DNA from: an uncultured Alphaproteobacteria bacterium
GTDB taxonomy: Bacteria > Pseudomonadota > Alphaproteobacteria > Rhodobacterales > Rhodobacteraceae
Direction: 5' to 3'
Assembly (NCBI GenBank): GCA_902562285.1
Contig: CACESU010000005.1
Coordinates: 1 to 64,000, forward strand
Length of the DNA stretch: 64,000 nt
Every line of letters starts with the position of its first letter. Positions within the stretch are counted from its first letter, which is position 1. This document shows, one piece after another, positions 8,465-17,310 of this stretch. The notes under the pieces were generated by a model. That model did not search any database. It had not been told where the DNA came from and saw nothing but the letters and a program-made list of their open reading frames with translations. Made by a program: the position numbers and the translations under genes.

Positions 8465-10491
8465 TTAAAGATTTATACAAAAATAAAGAAGCAAAAAAAT
8501 GGAGAGACAATCATGGAAACTTGGAATGTGACCAGGACCTTGGGGAAAGGGTATATACATCAAGATTAATTGGTTCGAATCCAGATCTAGTTATGCATGG
8601 TGGAGGAAATACTTCTGTCAAAGTAAATAGAAAAAATATTTTTGGAGAAATAGAACGCGTTTTACATGTTAAAGGGTCTGGTTGGGATCTGGATACTCTT
8701 CAAGCCCCCGGGTTACCCGGTGTAAGGCTTGATCCTCTCTGTAAATTAAGGAATTTATCAAAGCTTCGTGATGAAGAAATGGTAAATATACAAAGAAACA
8801 ACCTTTTAGATAGTACTTCCCCTAATCCATCAGTAGAAACTTTACTACATGCATTTTTACCACATAAATTTGTAGATCATACTCATGCTACTCCTTTTTT
8901 AATTTTAGCTAACCTTCCAAATGCCCGTGAAGTATGTAAAGAAATATTTGGAGAAAGATTAGCCATTGTTCCCTATATCATGCCAGGTTTTGCACTTGCA
9001 AAAAAGGCTGCTGAAATCTATGAGAAAAATCCAGCAGTTGAAGGATTGTTACTTTTAAATCATGGTCACTTTGCCTTTGGAGAGACTGCTAAAAAAAGCT
9101 ATCAAAAAATAGTAGAGCATACTAACCAAGTTGCCAAGTATTTCAAACTTAAACAACCAACATCTATAGGAAAAAGAAATAAAACAAAAAATATTCATTT
9201 TCTTCCAATTTTAAGAGGAATGATAGCTAATTATAATGGTTCTAAGGAGGAACCTATGCCTATCTTTGATTTAAGAAATAATAAAAATATTTTAAATTTT
9301 TTTAAGAGGAAAGATATTAATATTCTTGAAAAAAGAGGTATGGCATCTCCAGATCATGTTTTACGTACAAAAGGAAAACCTATTTACCTTTCTAAATCAG
9401 AATTAAACTTTAATGGCATATCAAAAAAGGTGATTGCTTTTAAGAATTCCTATGAAAAATATTTTGATAGACAAGTAAAAAAAGCAATTGAACCAAAAAC
9501 AATTTTAAAAGCTGATCCAAAACATGCCTGGATTGTGAATCTCGGTATTCTAGGTATTGGAATTAATGCAAAGTCTGCTGCTGCAGCCGCAGATTTAGCT
9601 GAACAAAATCTTAGAGTAAGGGCAGTCGGAGAAGATTTTGGTGGATTTTATCCTTTAAAAGAAAAAGATATGTTTGACTGTGAATATTGGTCATTAGAAC
9701 AAGCTAAATTAGGTAAAGGAGTAGCACCTATATTTCAAGGTAATGTTTTAGTGGTTACTGGAGGAGCTGGTACTATTGGCCTTGCAACAGCCAAGGAGTT
9801 CTCAAAATTGGGAGCTAATATTTTGTTAGTTGATCAAGATCAAAAAGCTCTTGAAAATGCTTTAAAACAACTAACAAAATTTGACCGAGCTTTTGCTTGT
9901 GATATTACAAAAAAAGGATCAGCTGAAAAAGTTATGCATAATGCAATTTTAAATTTTGGAGGTATTGACATATTGATCTCTAATGCTGGAAATGCCATAA
10001 GTGGACTAATGTTAGAGCTTGACGATAAGAAGTTAAGAAAAGCTTTTGAATTAAATTTCTTTGCCCATAAATCTTTTGCAGTCGAAGCTGCAAAAATTAT
10101 GAAACTACAAAAAAGAGGAGGTCAGATCTTATTCAATATATCTAAACAAGCTATTAATCCTGGAAGTAAAATGGGGGCATATGGTCTTCCTAAAGCCACC
10201 ACCATGTTCTTAATGCGTCAACTTGCTTTAGAATTAGGAAATGATAAAATAAGAGTTAATGGCATCAATGCTGATAGAATAAGGTCAGGTTTACTAACAG
10301 ACAATTTTATCAAAGAACGTTCAAAGTCTAGAGGAATAAGTGAACAATTATATATGGAGGGTAATCTTTTACAGCAGGAAGTAGAAGCTAAACATGTAGG
10401 TCAAGGATTTACAGCACTAGCACAAATGAAGAGAACTACAGGACATATCCTAACGGTAGACGGGGGAAATACTGCCGCTGAATTAAGATAA
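8461..10491 (+). CDS. Bifunctional class II aldolase / short-chain dehydrogenase (RhaE-like fusion)
   Basis: A 676-residue fusion. Residues 1-400 are a class II aldolase (AraD/RhaD type), with MHGGGNTSVK near residue 44, metal-binding DHTHATP near 139 and NHGHFAFG near 199. Residues 425-676 are a short-chain dehydrogenase, with TGGAGTIG near 432, NAGN near 511 and catalytic Tyr-Lys (AYGLPK) near 573. A Ser sits 13 residues before the Tyr. The fusion architecture is known from rhamnulose-1-P aldolase/lactaldehyde dehydrogenases. Here it is the third gene after mtnK-mtnA with overlapping ends. The better-supported substrate is therefore methylthioribulose-1-P (or 5-deoxyribulose-1-P), giving DHAP plus an aldehyde that the second domain would reduce or oxidise. 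The substrate is inferred from context only. Confidence 0.87.
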   Translation: MIKDLYKNKEAKKWRDNHGNLECDQDLGERVYTSRLIGSNPDLVMHGGGNTSVKVNRKNIFGEIERVLHVKGSGWDLDTLQAPGLPGVRLDPLCKLRNLSKLRDEEMVNIQRNNLLDSTSPNPSVETLLHAFLPHKFVDHTHATPFLILANLPNAREVCKEIFGERLAIVPYIMPGFALAKKAAEIYEKNPAVEGLLLLNHGHFAFGETAKKSYQKIVEHTNQVAKYFKLKQPTSIGKRNKTKNIHFLPILRGMIANYNGSKEEPMPIFDLRNNKNILNFFKRKDINILEKRGMASPDHVLRTKGKPIYLSKSELNFNGISKKVIAFKNSYEKYFDRQVKKAIEPKTILKADPKHAWIVNLGILGIGINAKSAAAAADLAEQNLRVRAVGEDFGGFYPLKEKDMFDCEYWSLEQAKLGKGVAPIFQGNVLVVTGGAGTIGLATAKEFSKLGANILLVDQDQKALENALKQLTKFDRAFACDITKKGSAEKVMHNAILNFGGIDILISNAGNAISGLMLELDDKKLRKAFELNFFAHKSFAVEAAKIMKLQKRGGQILFNISKQAINPGSKMGAYGLPKATTMFLMRQLALELGNDKIRVNGINADRIRSGLLTDNFIKERSKSRGISEQLYMEGNLLQQEVEAKHVGQGFTALAQMKRTTGHILTVDGGNTAAELR

Positions 10492-10538
10492 AAATATATC
10501 ATGGTTCAAAAAGTTCATTTTAAAATAATCTAAAAATA

Positions 10539-11372
10539 TCATGTTGATTTTTTAGGATTTAATAAAATTCGATATATAAATGAAATAAAAAATAAAGCTG
10601 TTAAAACTAATATTATTGTTGGAGCAGGTGAGCTATCTATATAAAAGCTTAAATAGGTACCAAAACACGTTGAAACCATACAAATCAACACTGAAACATA
10701 GAGCATTTTTGAGAACTTTCTTGTAAGAAGAAAAGCTATAGCACCTGGTGTTATAATTAAACCAACAGCTAAAATCAGACCTGTTGCAGAGAGAGTTACA
10801 ACTACTGTTAAAGAAATAATTGAAAGTAAGATGTAATGTAAAACATTAACCTTTAATCCAGAAGCCTTAGCCTGAACCAAATCAAATGAATATAACAAAA
10901 AATCCTTCCACTTAATTATTATTATTAAGGAAACTATAGTAGATATAGGTACTATTGTTTTCATTTCATGATTTTCAATACCTAACAAATTTCCAAATAA
11001 AATATGATCGAGATGAATGTTCGTATTAACAAAAAAATAAAGGATCATCCCTATTCCAAAAAATCCAGAAAATAAAACACCCATAACTGTATCTGGCTTT
11101 AATCTACAATTATTTGAGATATAACCAGTAAGGACGGCACATGATAAACCACTAATGAATGCTCCAATTAAAAGAGGTAAATTTAAGATAAAGGCTATCA
11201 TAATACCTGGTAAAATCGCATGACTAATTGCATCACCTAAAAGAGCCCATCCCTTTAATATTAAAAAACAAGATAAGAGAGCAGTTGGTATTGAAATAAT
11301 TAACGAAATAATAAAAGCGTTAATCATAAAACTATACTTAAATGGCTCAACTAATATGTTAAAATCAAGCAT
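10539..11372 (-). CDS. sitD: Mn/Fe ABC transporter permease (ABC-3 family)
   Basis: A 277-residue membrane protein of the ABC-3 metal permease family, with eight or nine hydrophobic helices. The conserved block LKGWALLGDAISHAILPGIMI lies near residues 39-59 and a second block AVGLIITPGAIAFLL near 212. Its start overlaps the stop of the sister permease by one base. Two non-identical permeases plus an ATPase and a binding protein is the sitABCD layout. It is the last gene of the operon and convergent with the aldolase fusion 47 bp away; no clear terminator is visible between them. Confidence 0.85.
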   Translation of the reverse strand: MLDFNILVEPFKYSFMINAFIISLIISIPTALLSCFLILKGWALLGDAISHAILPGIMIAFILNLPLLIGAFISGLSCAVLTGYISNNCRLKPDTVMGVLFSGFFGIGMILYFFVNTNIHLDHILFGNLLGIENHEMKTIVPISTIVSLIIIIKWKDFLLYSFDLVQAKASGLKVNVLHYILLSIISLTVVVTLSATGLILAVGLIITPGAIAFLLTRKFSKMLYVSVLICMVSTCFGTYLSFYIDSSPAPTIILVLTALFFISFIYRILLNPKKST

Positions 11373-12229
11373 TAGTGATTTCCAGACATAATATTAGATT
11401 TCCTCAATTTAGAAGCAAGACCATACTTTGGGGCTATGATAAAAAATAATAAAAACAGAACAAATTGAAGGGTTACAATTATTCCACCAGTAGCACCATC
11501 TAAAAAATAGCTTAAATATACCCCAAAGAAACAAGTAGATGCTCCTACTAAAACAGATACTATAATGAGATATTGAAAGCGATCACATATTAAATAACCA
11601 ATAGCACCTGGAATAATAACTAGAGCAATAACTAGGAAAGCTCCTACTGTTTGCAGAGCTGCCACAATAGATGCAGATAATAAAGTAAAAAATAAAGCTT
11701 TTATAAATCTCGGTTTTATACCTATTGTTCTAGTATGGTTCTCATCAAAAAATGAAACCATTAAATCTTTCCATTTAATGCATAATATCAAAAGAGAAAA
11801 AAATCCAATAATTCCAACTTGAATTATATCTTCAAAAGAAATTGCCAGAATATTACCCATTATGATTGTCTGAACAGAAACAGACATGGGGTTAATAGAA
11901 ATTATGAATAATCCCAATCCAAAAAAAGATGTAAAAATTATCCCAATAACAGCATCCACTTTTAAACCAGAACGTTCTGAAAGAAAAAGCATTGTACCTG
12001 CAGCTAAACCGCCTGAAATAAAAGCTCCTAAGGCAAAAGGAATTCCTATGGCATACGCGATAGCTACACCGGGAACAACAGAATGTGACAATGCGTCACC
12101 GATTAATGACCAACCCTTTAGCATTAAAAAAGAAGATAGAAATGCACAAACAATTCCTACTAGTGTAGAAACCCACATTGCATTTATCATATAATTGTAA
12201 TTAAAGGGTTCGATGAGTTGATCAATCAT
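11372..12229 (-). CDS. sitC: Mn/Fe ABC transporter permease (ABC-3 family)
   Basis: A 285-residue permease, clearly paralogous to the following gene product. It shares the conserved LKGWSLIGDALSHSVVPG block near residue 39 and the VIALVIIPGAIGYL block near 219. The C-terminus is longer and basic. The start lies inside the end of the ATPase gene (8-base overlap), so translation is coupled. With its partner it should form the heterodimeric channel of the importer. Confidence 0.85.
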   Translation of the reverse strand: MIDQLIEPFNYNYMINAMWVSTLVGIVCAFLSSFLMLKGWSLIGDALSHSVVPGVAIAYAIGIPFALGAFISGGLAAGTMLFLSERSGLKVDAVIGIIFTSFFGLGLFIISINPMSVSVQTIIMGNILAISFEDIIQVGIIGFFSLLILCIKWKDLMVSFFDENHTRTIGIKPRFIKALFFTLLSASIVAALQTVGAFLVIALVIIPGAIGYLICDRFQYLIIVSVLVGASTCFFGVYLSYFLDGATGGIIVTLQFVLFLLFFIIAPKYGLASKLRKSNIMSGNH

Positions 12230-13085
12230 TTTTTTTATCTTTTTTCAAGGGGACATTACCATATTGAACAAAGGGACGTTCGTCATCTGTTAAAATAGAA
12301 ACTTCCCTTTTATCACCATCCTCATGTAGATCTGTACCACCTAATGAAAAATGTCTGAGAACACCACCAAAGGCATTTTCTAAATTTTCTCTTGTAAAAA
12401 CATTTTCTGTTAAACCATATTTTAAAATGGTCCCTTTTATTAAAATTGACCTATCACAATATTCAGGAACTGAGCCTAAATTGTGTGTTGAAATTAACAT
12501 AACTTTACCTTCTTTACGAAATTCATTTAGAAGAATGATAATCTGATCTTCAGTTTTAACATCTATTCCAGTAAAGGGTTCATCTAAAAGAATTATACTA
12601 CCTTCTTGAGCTATTGCTCTGGCTAAAAAAACTCTTTTTCTTTGACCACCTGATAATTCTCCAATTTGATTATTGCTATATTCTAACATACCCACTCTGG
12701 ATAATGCTTTTTCAACAGCAAAATGATCACTTTTTTTAGCAATCCTCAAAAACCCCATATGGCCATACCGACCCATCATAACTACATCTTTTACTAATAC
12801 TGGAAAAGACCAATCCACCTCTTCAGATTGAGGCACATAGGATATTAAATTTGTTTTAAGAGCTTCTGAAACATTATTACCGTTAATATTTATAGTACCT
12901 TCAGAAATAGGCAAGAACCCCATAATAGCTTTAAAAAGGGTTGATTTTCCAGCACCATTTACACCAACTAGAGCAGTAATTGTGCTATAAGGAATTTCAA
13001 AACTAGCATTCCATAAAGCTCTGTGACCATTACTATAACTAACTGTAACATTTTTTACTGACAAACTTATTGGTAGTTTTTTCAT
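12222..13085 (-). CDS. sitB: Mn/Fe ABC transporter ATP-binding protein
   Basis: A 287-residue single-domain ABC ATPase, with Walker A GVNGAGKSTLF near residue 40, signature LSGGQRKRV near 144 and Walker B IILLDEPFTGID near 164. An acidic, charged C-terminal tail of about 40 residues follows the core. It lies 12 bp after the binding-protein gene and overlaps the permease gene, consistent with one sitABCD transcript. Confidence 0.87.
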   Translation of the reverse strand: MKKLPISLSVKNVTVSYSNGHRALWNASFEIPYSTITALVGVNGAGKSTLFKAIMGFLPISEGTININGNNVSEALKTNLISYVPQSEEVDWSFPVLVKDVVMMGRYGHMGFLRIAKKSDHFAVEKALSRVGMLEYSNNQIGELSGGQRKRVFLARAIAQEGSIILLDEPFTGIDVKTEDQIIILLNEFRKEGKVMLISTHNLGSVPEYCDRSILIKGTILKYGLTENVFTRENLENAFGGVLRHFSLGGTDLHEDGDKREVSILTDDERPFVQYGNVPLKKDKKND

Positions 13086-13097
13086 TTTAAATCTAAT

Positions 13098-14000
13098 TTA
13101 TTTTGAATAATTTAACCCTTTTTCTACTGTTTCATAGGTTGATCTCAATAAATCCAAGTATGTTGGAACTGGTCCATTTTTATCACTCAATGAATCCACG
13201 TAAAGAATTCCACCAAAATTTATTCCTGTTTCTTTAGCAATTTGCTTAGCTGGTGTCTGATTTACAGTACTCTCACAAAAAATGGTTGGGATTTCATTTT
13301 CTTCAATTTTATCAATCACATTTTTAATTTGCTTTGGTGTTCCTACTTCGTCTGCATTCATTGGCCAAATGTATAATTCCTGAAGGCTTAAATCCCTAGC
13401 AAGATAACTAAATGCTCCTTCACAAGTAACCAGCCATCTATGTTTTAATGGAATGTTTAATATTTTCTTTTTTAAAGGCTCAATGGTTGAAATAATTTTT
13501 TGTTTATATTGATAAGCATTTTTGGAATATAGTTCTGCATTTTTATTATCATATTTTGAAAGCGCATTAACAATATTATCTATATAAACTAGTGCCTCAT
13601 TTAACCCCATCCATGCATGTGGATTTGGTTTTCCTAAATAATCACCTGATTTGATATTTATATTATCAATTCCTTTGGAAACTATAATAGAACGAACATC
13701 ATCATTAAGACCAGAAAAAAATTGCTCAAACCATAATTCTAAATTCATTCCATTCCAAAAAATTAAGTCAGCATCATATGCTTTAACCAGATCTTTTGGA
13801 GTTGGTTGATATCCGTGAATTTCAGCACCTGGCTTAGTAATAGAAACCACCTCGGCGGCATCACCCGTTATATTTTTAGTTATATCAGAAATTATGGTAA
13901 AAGTAGTAACTACTTTTATTTTTTCATTTGCAAATAACTCAAAGTTTATAAAAATAGATAAAAATACTATAAGAAAATTTTTAAAAAACCAGTCCAACAC
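13098..14000 (-). CDS. sitA: Mn/Fe ABC transporter periplasmic binding protein (cluster A-I)
   Basis: A 300-residue metal-binding lipoprotein/periplasmic protein with an N-terminal hydrophobic signal. Four candidate metal ligands can be read: His in EIHGYQPTP (near 56), His in NPHAWMG (near 126), Glu in TCEGAFSYLA (near 193) and Asp in LYVDSLSD (near 266). The His-His-Glu-Asp set is that of Mn/Fe binders (SitA, MntC, PsaA). Zinc binders (ZnuA) use a third His and a His-rich loop, which is absent here. It is the first gene of the operon. Confidence 0.87.
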   Translation of the reverse strand: MLDWFFKNFLIVFLSIFINFELFANEKIKVVTTFTIISDITKNITGDAAEVVSITKPGAEIHGYQPTPKDLVKAYDADLIFWNGMNLELWFEQFFSGLNDDVRSIIVSKGIDNINIKSGDYLGKPNPHAWMGLNEALVYIDNIVNALSKYDNKNAELYSKNAYQYKQKIISTIEPLKKKILNIPLKHRWLVTCEGAFSYLARDLSLQELYIWPMNADEVGTPKQIKNVIDKIEENEIPTIFCESTVNQTPAKQIAKETGINFGGILYVDSLSDKNGPVPTYLDLLRSTYETVEKGLNYSK

Positions 14001-14055
14001 TTTACCTCAAAATTTTATAGAAACAGATAATTCAAGAAAGTAATTAGTGTCAAGA

Positions 14056-14077
14056 ATTGAAATCAATGATTTTCAAT
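14056..14077. promoter_or_regulatory. Inverted repeat upstream of sitA (candidate Mur/Fur-type operator)
   Basis: ATTGAAA, 8-bp spacer, TTTCAAT: a 7-bp inverted repeat ending 56 bp ahead of the sitA start. Fur-superfamily regulators (Mur in alphaproteobacteria) commonly bind AT-rich dyads in front of sit operons. The match to a Mur box is only general, so this is a candidate from position and symmetry. Confidence 0.35.
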
Positions 14078-14094
14078 TTAAAGTAATTATTTAT

Positions 14095-15465
14095 CTAATT
14101 GACCAATATTTCAGTTAATTCAATAATACGTTGATTTAAAAATGCAGATCCTTTTTTTGCTTCCACGTTTAATCTTACAAGAGGTTCAGTGTTAGAACTA
14201 CGTAAATTAAATCTCCAATCTTCAAACACAAGTGAAAGACCATCAAAATCATCATAGGATAAATACTGGCCATCAAAATATTTTAAAACTTTTTCAAATA
14301 CTTTTTTTGGTTGATTTATTGTAAAATTAATCTCACCAGAGCTGGGGAATTTTTCTTTTCTATCTTTAATTAATTCTGAAAGTTTTTTTCCAGTTTTACC
14401 CATAAGCTCCACTATAAGCAACCATGGTATCATACCACTATCACAGTAGGAAAAATCCCTAAAATAGTGGTGTGCAGACATTTCTCCACCATAAATAGCA
14501 TTATTTTCGCGCATTGATTTTTTAATAAAAGCATGACCAGTTACAGAAACAATAGATAATCCATTATTATTTTTTACTATATCTTGTATGTTCCAAATCA
14601 CTCTTGCATCATGAATAATTTTAGAACTAGGCTCTTTTAATAAGAAGCTTTCTGCTAATAACCCAACAATATATTCACCTGGAACAAAAACTCCAAATTC
14701 ATCAAAAAAGAAGCAACGATCAAAATCGCCATCAAACGCAATACCAAGGTCAGCTTTATTTGAAATCACTAAATTTTTATTTATTTGATGGTTTTCTTTA
14801 AGCAATGGATTGGGTATCCCATTGGGAAAGCTAGGGTCAGGATTATGCTGATATTTAATAAAATTTAAATTTTTATTTTTTTTTAATAACTTTTTTTCAA
14901 AGCTATCAAAAGTGGGACCCAAAGCACCATTTCCCGAATTAATCACAATATTGAGAGTAGGCAAAAGTTTTACATCTATAAATGTAAGCAACTTATTAAC
15001 GTAAGCAATTTTACTTTCAGAACATTTATTAAAAAGTAATCCTTTTTTTTCTTTTATTGCAAAATTTTTATTTTCAGCTGTTTTTTTTATTTTAACAAAT
15101 TCACAATCATCAAGAGGTTGGGATTTAGATTTTACCATCTTAAGGCCATTAAAAGAGATTGGATTATGTGAAGCCGTTACCATAATCCCGCCACAAGCTT
15201 TAAAATGTGTTGTTGCCCAATATACTTCCTCGGTACCAGCGATACCTATATCATAAACATTTACACCTTGATCCATTAATCCTTTTGATAAAGAATTAAA
15301 CAATTCTGGGGAAGATTCGCGTACATCTCTTCCCAAAATAACAACTTTAGGATTTATAATCTCTGCAAAAGCACAACCTATAGTATAGCAAATGTCACTA
15401 TCAAAATTCACGCCTAGTTCTCCGCGGACGTCATATGCTTTAAAACAAGTAAGTTCTTTATTCAT
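14095..15465 (-). CDS. Phosphomannomutase/phosphoglucomutase
   Basis: A 456-residue alpha-D-phosphohexomutase that interconverts hexose-6-P and hexose-1-P. Visible elements are the phosphoserine loop TASHNPISFNG near residue 97, the Mg-binding loop DGDFDRC near 242 and the phosphate-binding SNTEP near 424. This is the AlgC/ManB type with dual Glc/Man specificity in many bacteria. It follows galU by one base, so they are coupled. It would supply glucose-1-P for UDP-glucose and, through the divergent otsBA, trehalose. Several long A/T runs give it an unusually Lys/Asn-rich middle section. Confidence 0.88.
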   Translation of the reverse strand: MNKELTCFKAYDVRGELGVNFDSDICYTIGCAFAEIINPKVVILGRDVRESSPELFNSLSKGLMDQGVNVYDIGIAGTEEVYWATTHFKACGGIMVTASHNPISFNGLKMVKSKSQPLDDCEFVKIKKTAENKNFAIKEKKGLLFNKCSESKIAYVNKLLTFIDVKLLPTLNIVINSGNGALGPTFDSFEKKLLKKNKNLNFIKYQHNPDPSFPNGIPNPLLKENHQINKNLVISNKADLGIAFDGDFDRCFFFDEFGVFVPGEYIVGLLAESFLLKEPSSKIIHDARVIWNIQDIVKNNNGLSIVSVTGHAFIKKSMRENNAIYGGEMSAHHYFRDFSYCDSGMIPWLLIVELMGKTGKKLSELIKDRKEKFPSSGEINFTINQPKKVFEKVLKYFDGQYLSYDDFDGLSLVFEDWRFNLRSSNTEPLVRLNVEAKKGSAFLNQRIIELTEILVN

Positions 15466-15466
15466 T

Positions 15467-16294
15467 TTAATTATTAATTTTTAATTTATTGGCAACAAAA
15501 TTTATTCCAGACAAATAACCTTTAACTGATCCGCAATCAAATCTGTGGCCTTTAAGTTTAACAGTTTCAACCTTATTTTCTTTTGCTAAAAAATTAATAG
15601 CATCAGCAAGTTGTATTTCTCCACCTTTTCCAACTGTTTGGTTTTCTAATATGTCAAAAATTTCTGCAGTTAGTACATACCTACCTATAGAAGCAGAATT
15701 AGAGGGGGCTGCATTTTCTTCTGGTTTTTCAACTAAACCTTCAACGTTTCCGTTTATTGAATTAAATTGGACTACCCCATAGTTAGAAATTTCTGAACCA
15801 AAAATATCCATAATTGAAAGTTGAATTTTTCTAGTTTTTTCAAAAGCACTTACTAAATCTGAAGTCACGCCTTTTTCTTCACTTACAATAAAATCATCAG
15901 CTAGAAGCACAGCAAAAGGGTCATTACCAACGGCTCTTTTAGCACACAAAACCGCATGTCCCAAACCTAGAGGCGCTGGTTGCCTGACAAATAGACATTC
16001 AATACCTTCTGGCAATATATTCCTAACCATGTCTGCTTGTTTGTTTTTACCTTTTGATCTTAGAGCCATTTCTAATTCTTGATTATTATCAAAATGGTCC
16101 TCAACGGCTCGTTTATTTCTTCCTGTAATAAATATCAAAGTATCAATACCAGCCTTAACTGCTTCTTCTGCAGCATACTGGATTAATGGTTTGTCAATTA
16201 TTGGAAGTAATTCTTTAGGCATAGCTTTGGTAGCAGGTAAAAATCTAGTACCCGACCCCGCAACTGGAAATACTGCTTTTGTTACTTTTGACAT
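15467..16294 (-). CDS. galU: UTP--glucose-1-phosphate uridylyltransferase
   Basis: A nucleotidyltransferase of about 275 residues with the GalU signature PVAGSGTRFLPATKAMPKEL at the N-terminus. It also has GLGHAVLCAK and LLADDFI in the middle, and VEKPEE followed by GRYVLTAEIFD. It makes UDP-glucose from glucose-1-P. The chosen start (MSKVTKAVFP) matches family N-termini; an in-frame ATG six codons upstream (16312) is possible, and neither has a good Shine-Dalgarno site. It is first in the galU-phosphomutase pair and divergent from otsBA across a 180-bp AT-rich region that must hold both promoters. Confidence 0.9.
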   Translation of the reverse strand: MSKVTKAVFPVAGSGTRFLPATKAMPKELLPIIDKPLIQYAAEEAVKAGIDTLIFITGRNKRAVEDHFDNNQELEMALRSKGKNKQADMVRNILPEGIECLFVRQPAPLGLGHAVLCAKRAVGNDPFAVLLADDFIVSEEKGVTSDLVSAFEKTRKIQLSIMDIFGSEISNYGVVQFNSINGNVEGLVEKPEENAAPSNSASIGRYVLTAEIFDILENQTVGKGGEIQLADAINFLAKENKVETVKLKGHRFDCGSVKGYLSGINFVANKLKINN

Positions 16295-16495
16295 ATTTTT
16301 AACTTTTACCATGAATACAAAATAATAATTAATACAGAAAGTGTGAAAATAAAAATTACAAATTAATTACTATCTTTTGTTTTTTTTATAGGCAGTTAAA
16401 TGTTTTTGATTAATAATTAAACAATCATATCAGAAAAAATATTTTTTTCCCTAGATAAAATGTACAATTTAGAAAAAAAAAAATAAATATCTCGA

Positions 16496-17308
16496 ATGTC
16501 TGTGATGCGAAATATAAATAGTATTGAATCAAAAATAGTTAAGCTTTTATCCCAAAAAAAAATTGCTATCTTTTTAGATATAGATGGAACGTTAATACCA
16601 CATGCTGATCATCCAAATAATATCATAATCCCAAAAAATCTTAAATTCATACTTTACAATTTAAGAAATATACTTGATGGGGCCCTAGCTTTGATTAGTG
16701 GAAGATTGGTCAAAGATATTCACAATATTATTCGTCCTTTAAAACTCTCAATATCTGGTATTCATGGTTTAGAATATATTAATAATCTTGGTGAATATTT
16801 GATAAATAATACTGAACCTATTCCATTAAATATATATGAAAAGCTTTATAAATTTTCAAAAAATCACCCTGGGACTATGTTTGAAGAAAAGAATGTTTCT
16901 GTTGCATTGCATTATCGTAATGTACCTGAAATAGAAAAAAAAGCTATAAGTATTGTTAATCATCTCGTTAGAGGTAGTAATCTTAAATTATTAAAAGGCA
17001 AAAAGGTTTTAGAAATAGTACCAAAAAGTTCGAACAAAGGAAAAGCTATAAATTTTTTTATGAATAAACACCCTTTTTTGCATAAAATCCCTATTTATAT
17101 TGGTGACGATGTCACTGACGAATATGGATTTGAATTAGTAAACAATTTAGGTGGTTATTCCATTAAGGTTGGATATGAAAGTAATACATTAGCTAATTTT
17201 TTTATTAAAGATACAATATCAGTTCTTAGATTTTTAAATTTGGTATATTTTTGCTCAAAAAAAAATAGGTGCAAATCATTAATATTACAAAATAAGATAA
17301 GAGGTTAG
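16496..17308 (+). CDS. otsB: Trehalose-6-phosphate phosphatase
   Basis: A 270-residue HAD-family phosphatase. The nucleophile motif FLDIDGTL lies near residue 24, ALISGRLVKDI near 64, KVLEIVPKSSNKG near 168 and the metal-binding IGDDVTDEYGF near 202. It dephosphorylates trehalose-6-P to trehalose. The start is ATG at 16496; a second in-frame ATG follows three codons later. It sits 2 bases before otsA. Confidence 0.9.
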   Translation: MSVMRNINSIESKIVKLLSQKKIAIFLDIDGTLIPHADHPNNIIIPKNLKFILYNLRNILDGALALISGRLVKDIHNIIRPLKLSISGIHGLEYINNLGEYLINNTEPIPLNIYEKLYKFSKNHPGTMFEEKNVSVALHYRNVPEIEKKAISIVNHLVRGSNLKLLKGKKVLEIVPKSSNKGKAINFFMNKHPFLHKIPIYIGDDVTDEYGFELVNNLGGYSIKVGYESNTLANFFIKDTISVLRFLNLVYFCSKKNRCKSLILQNKIRG

Positions 17309-17310
17309 AA

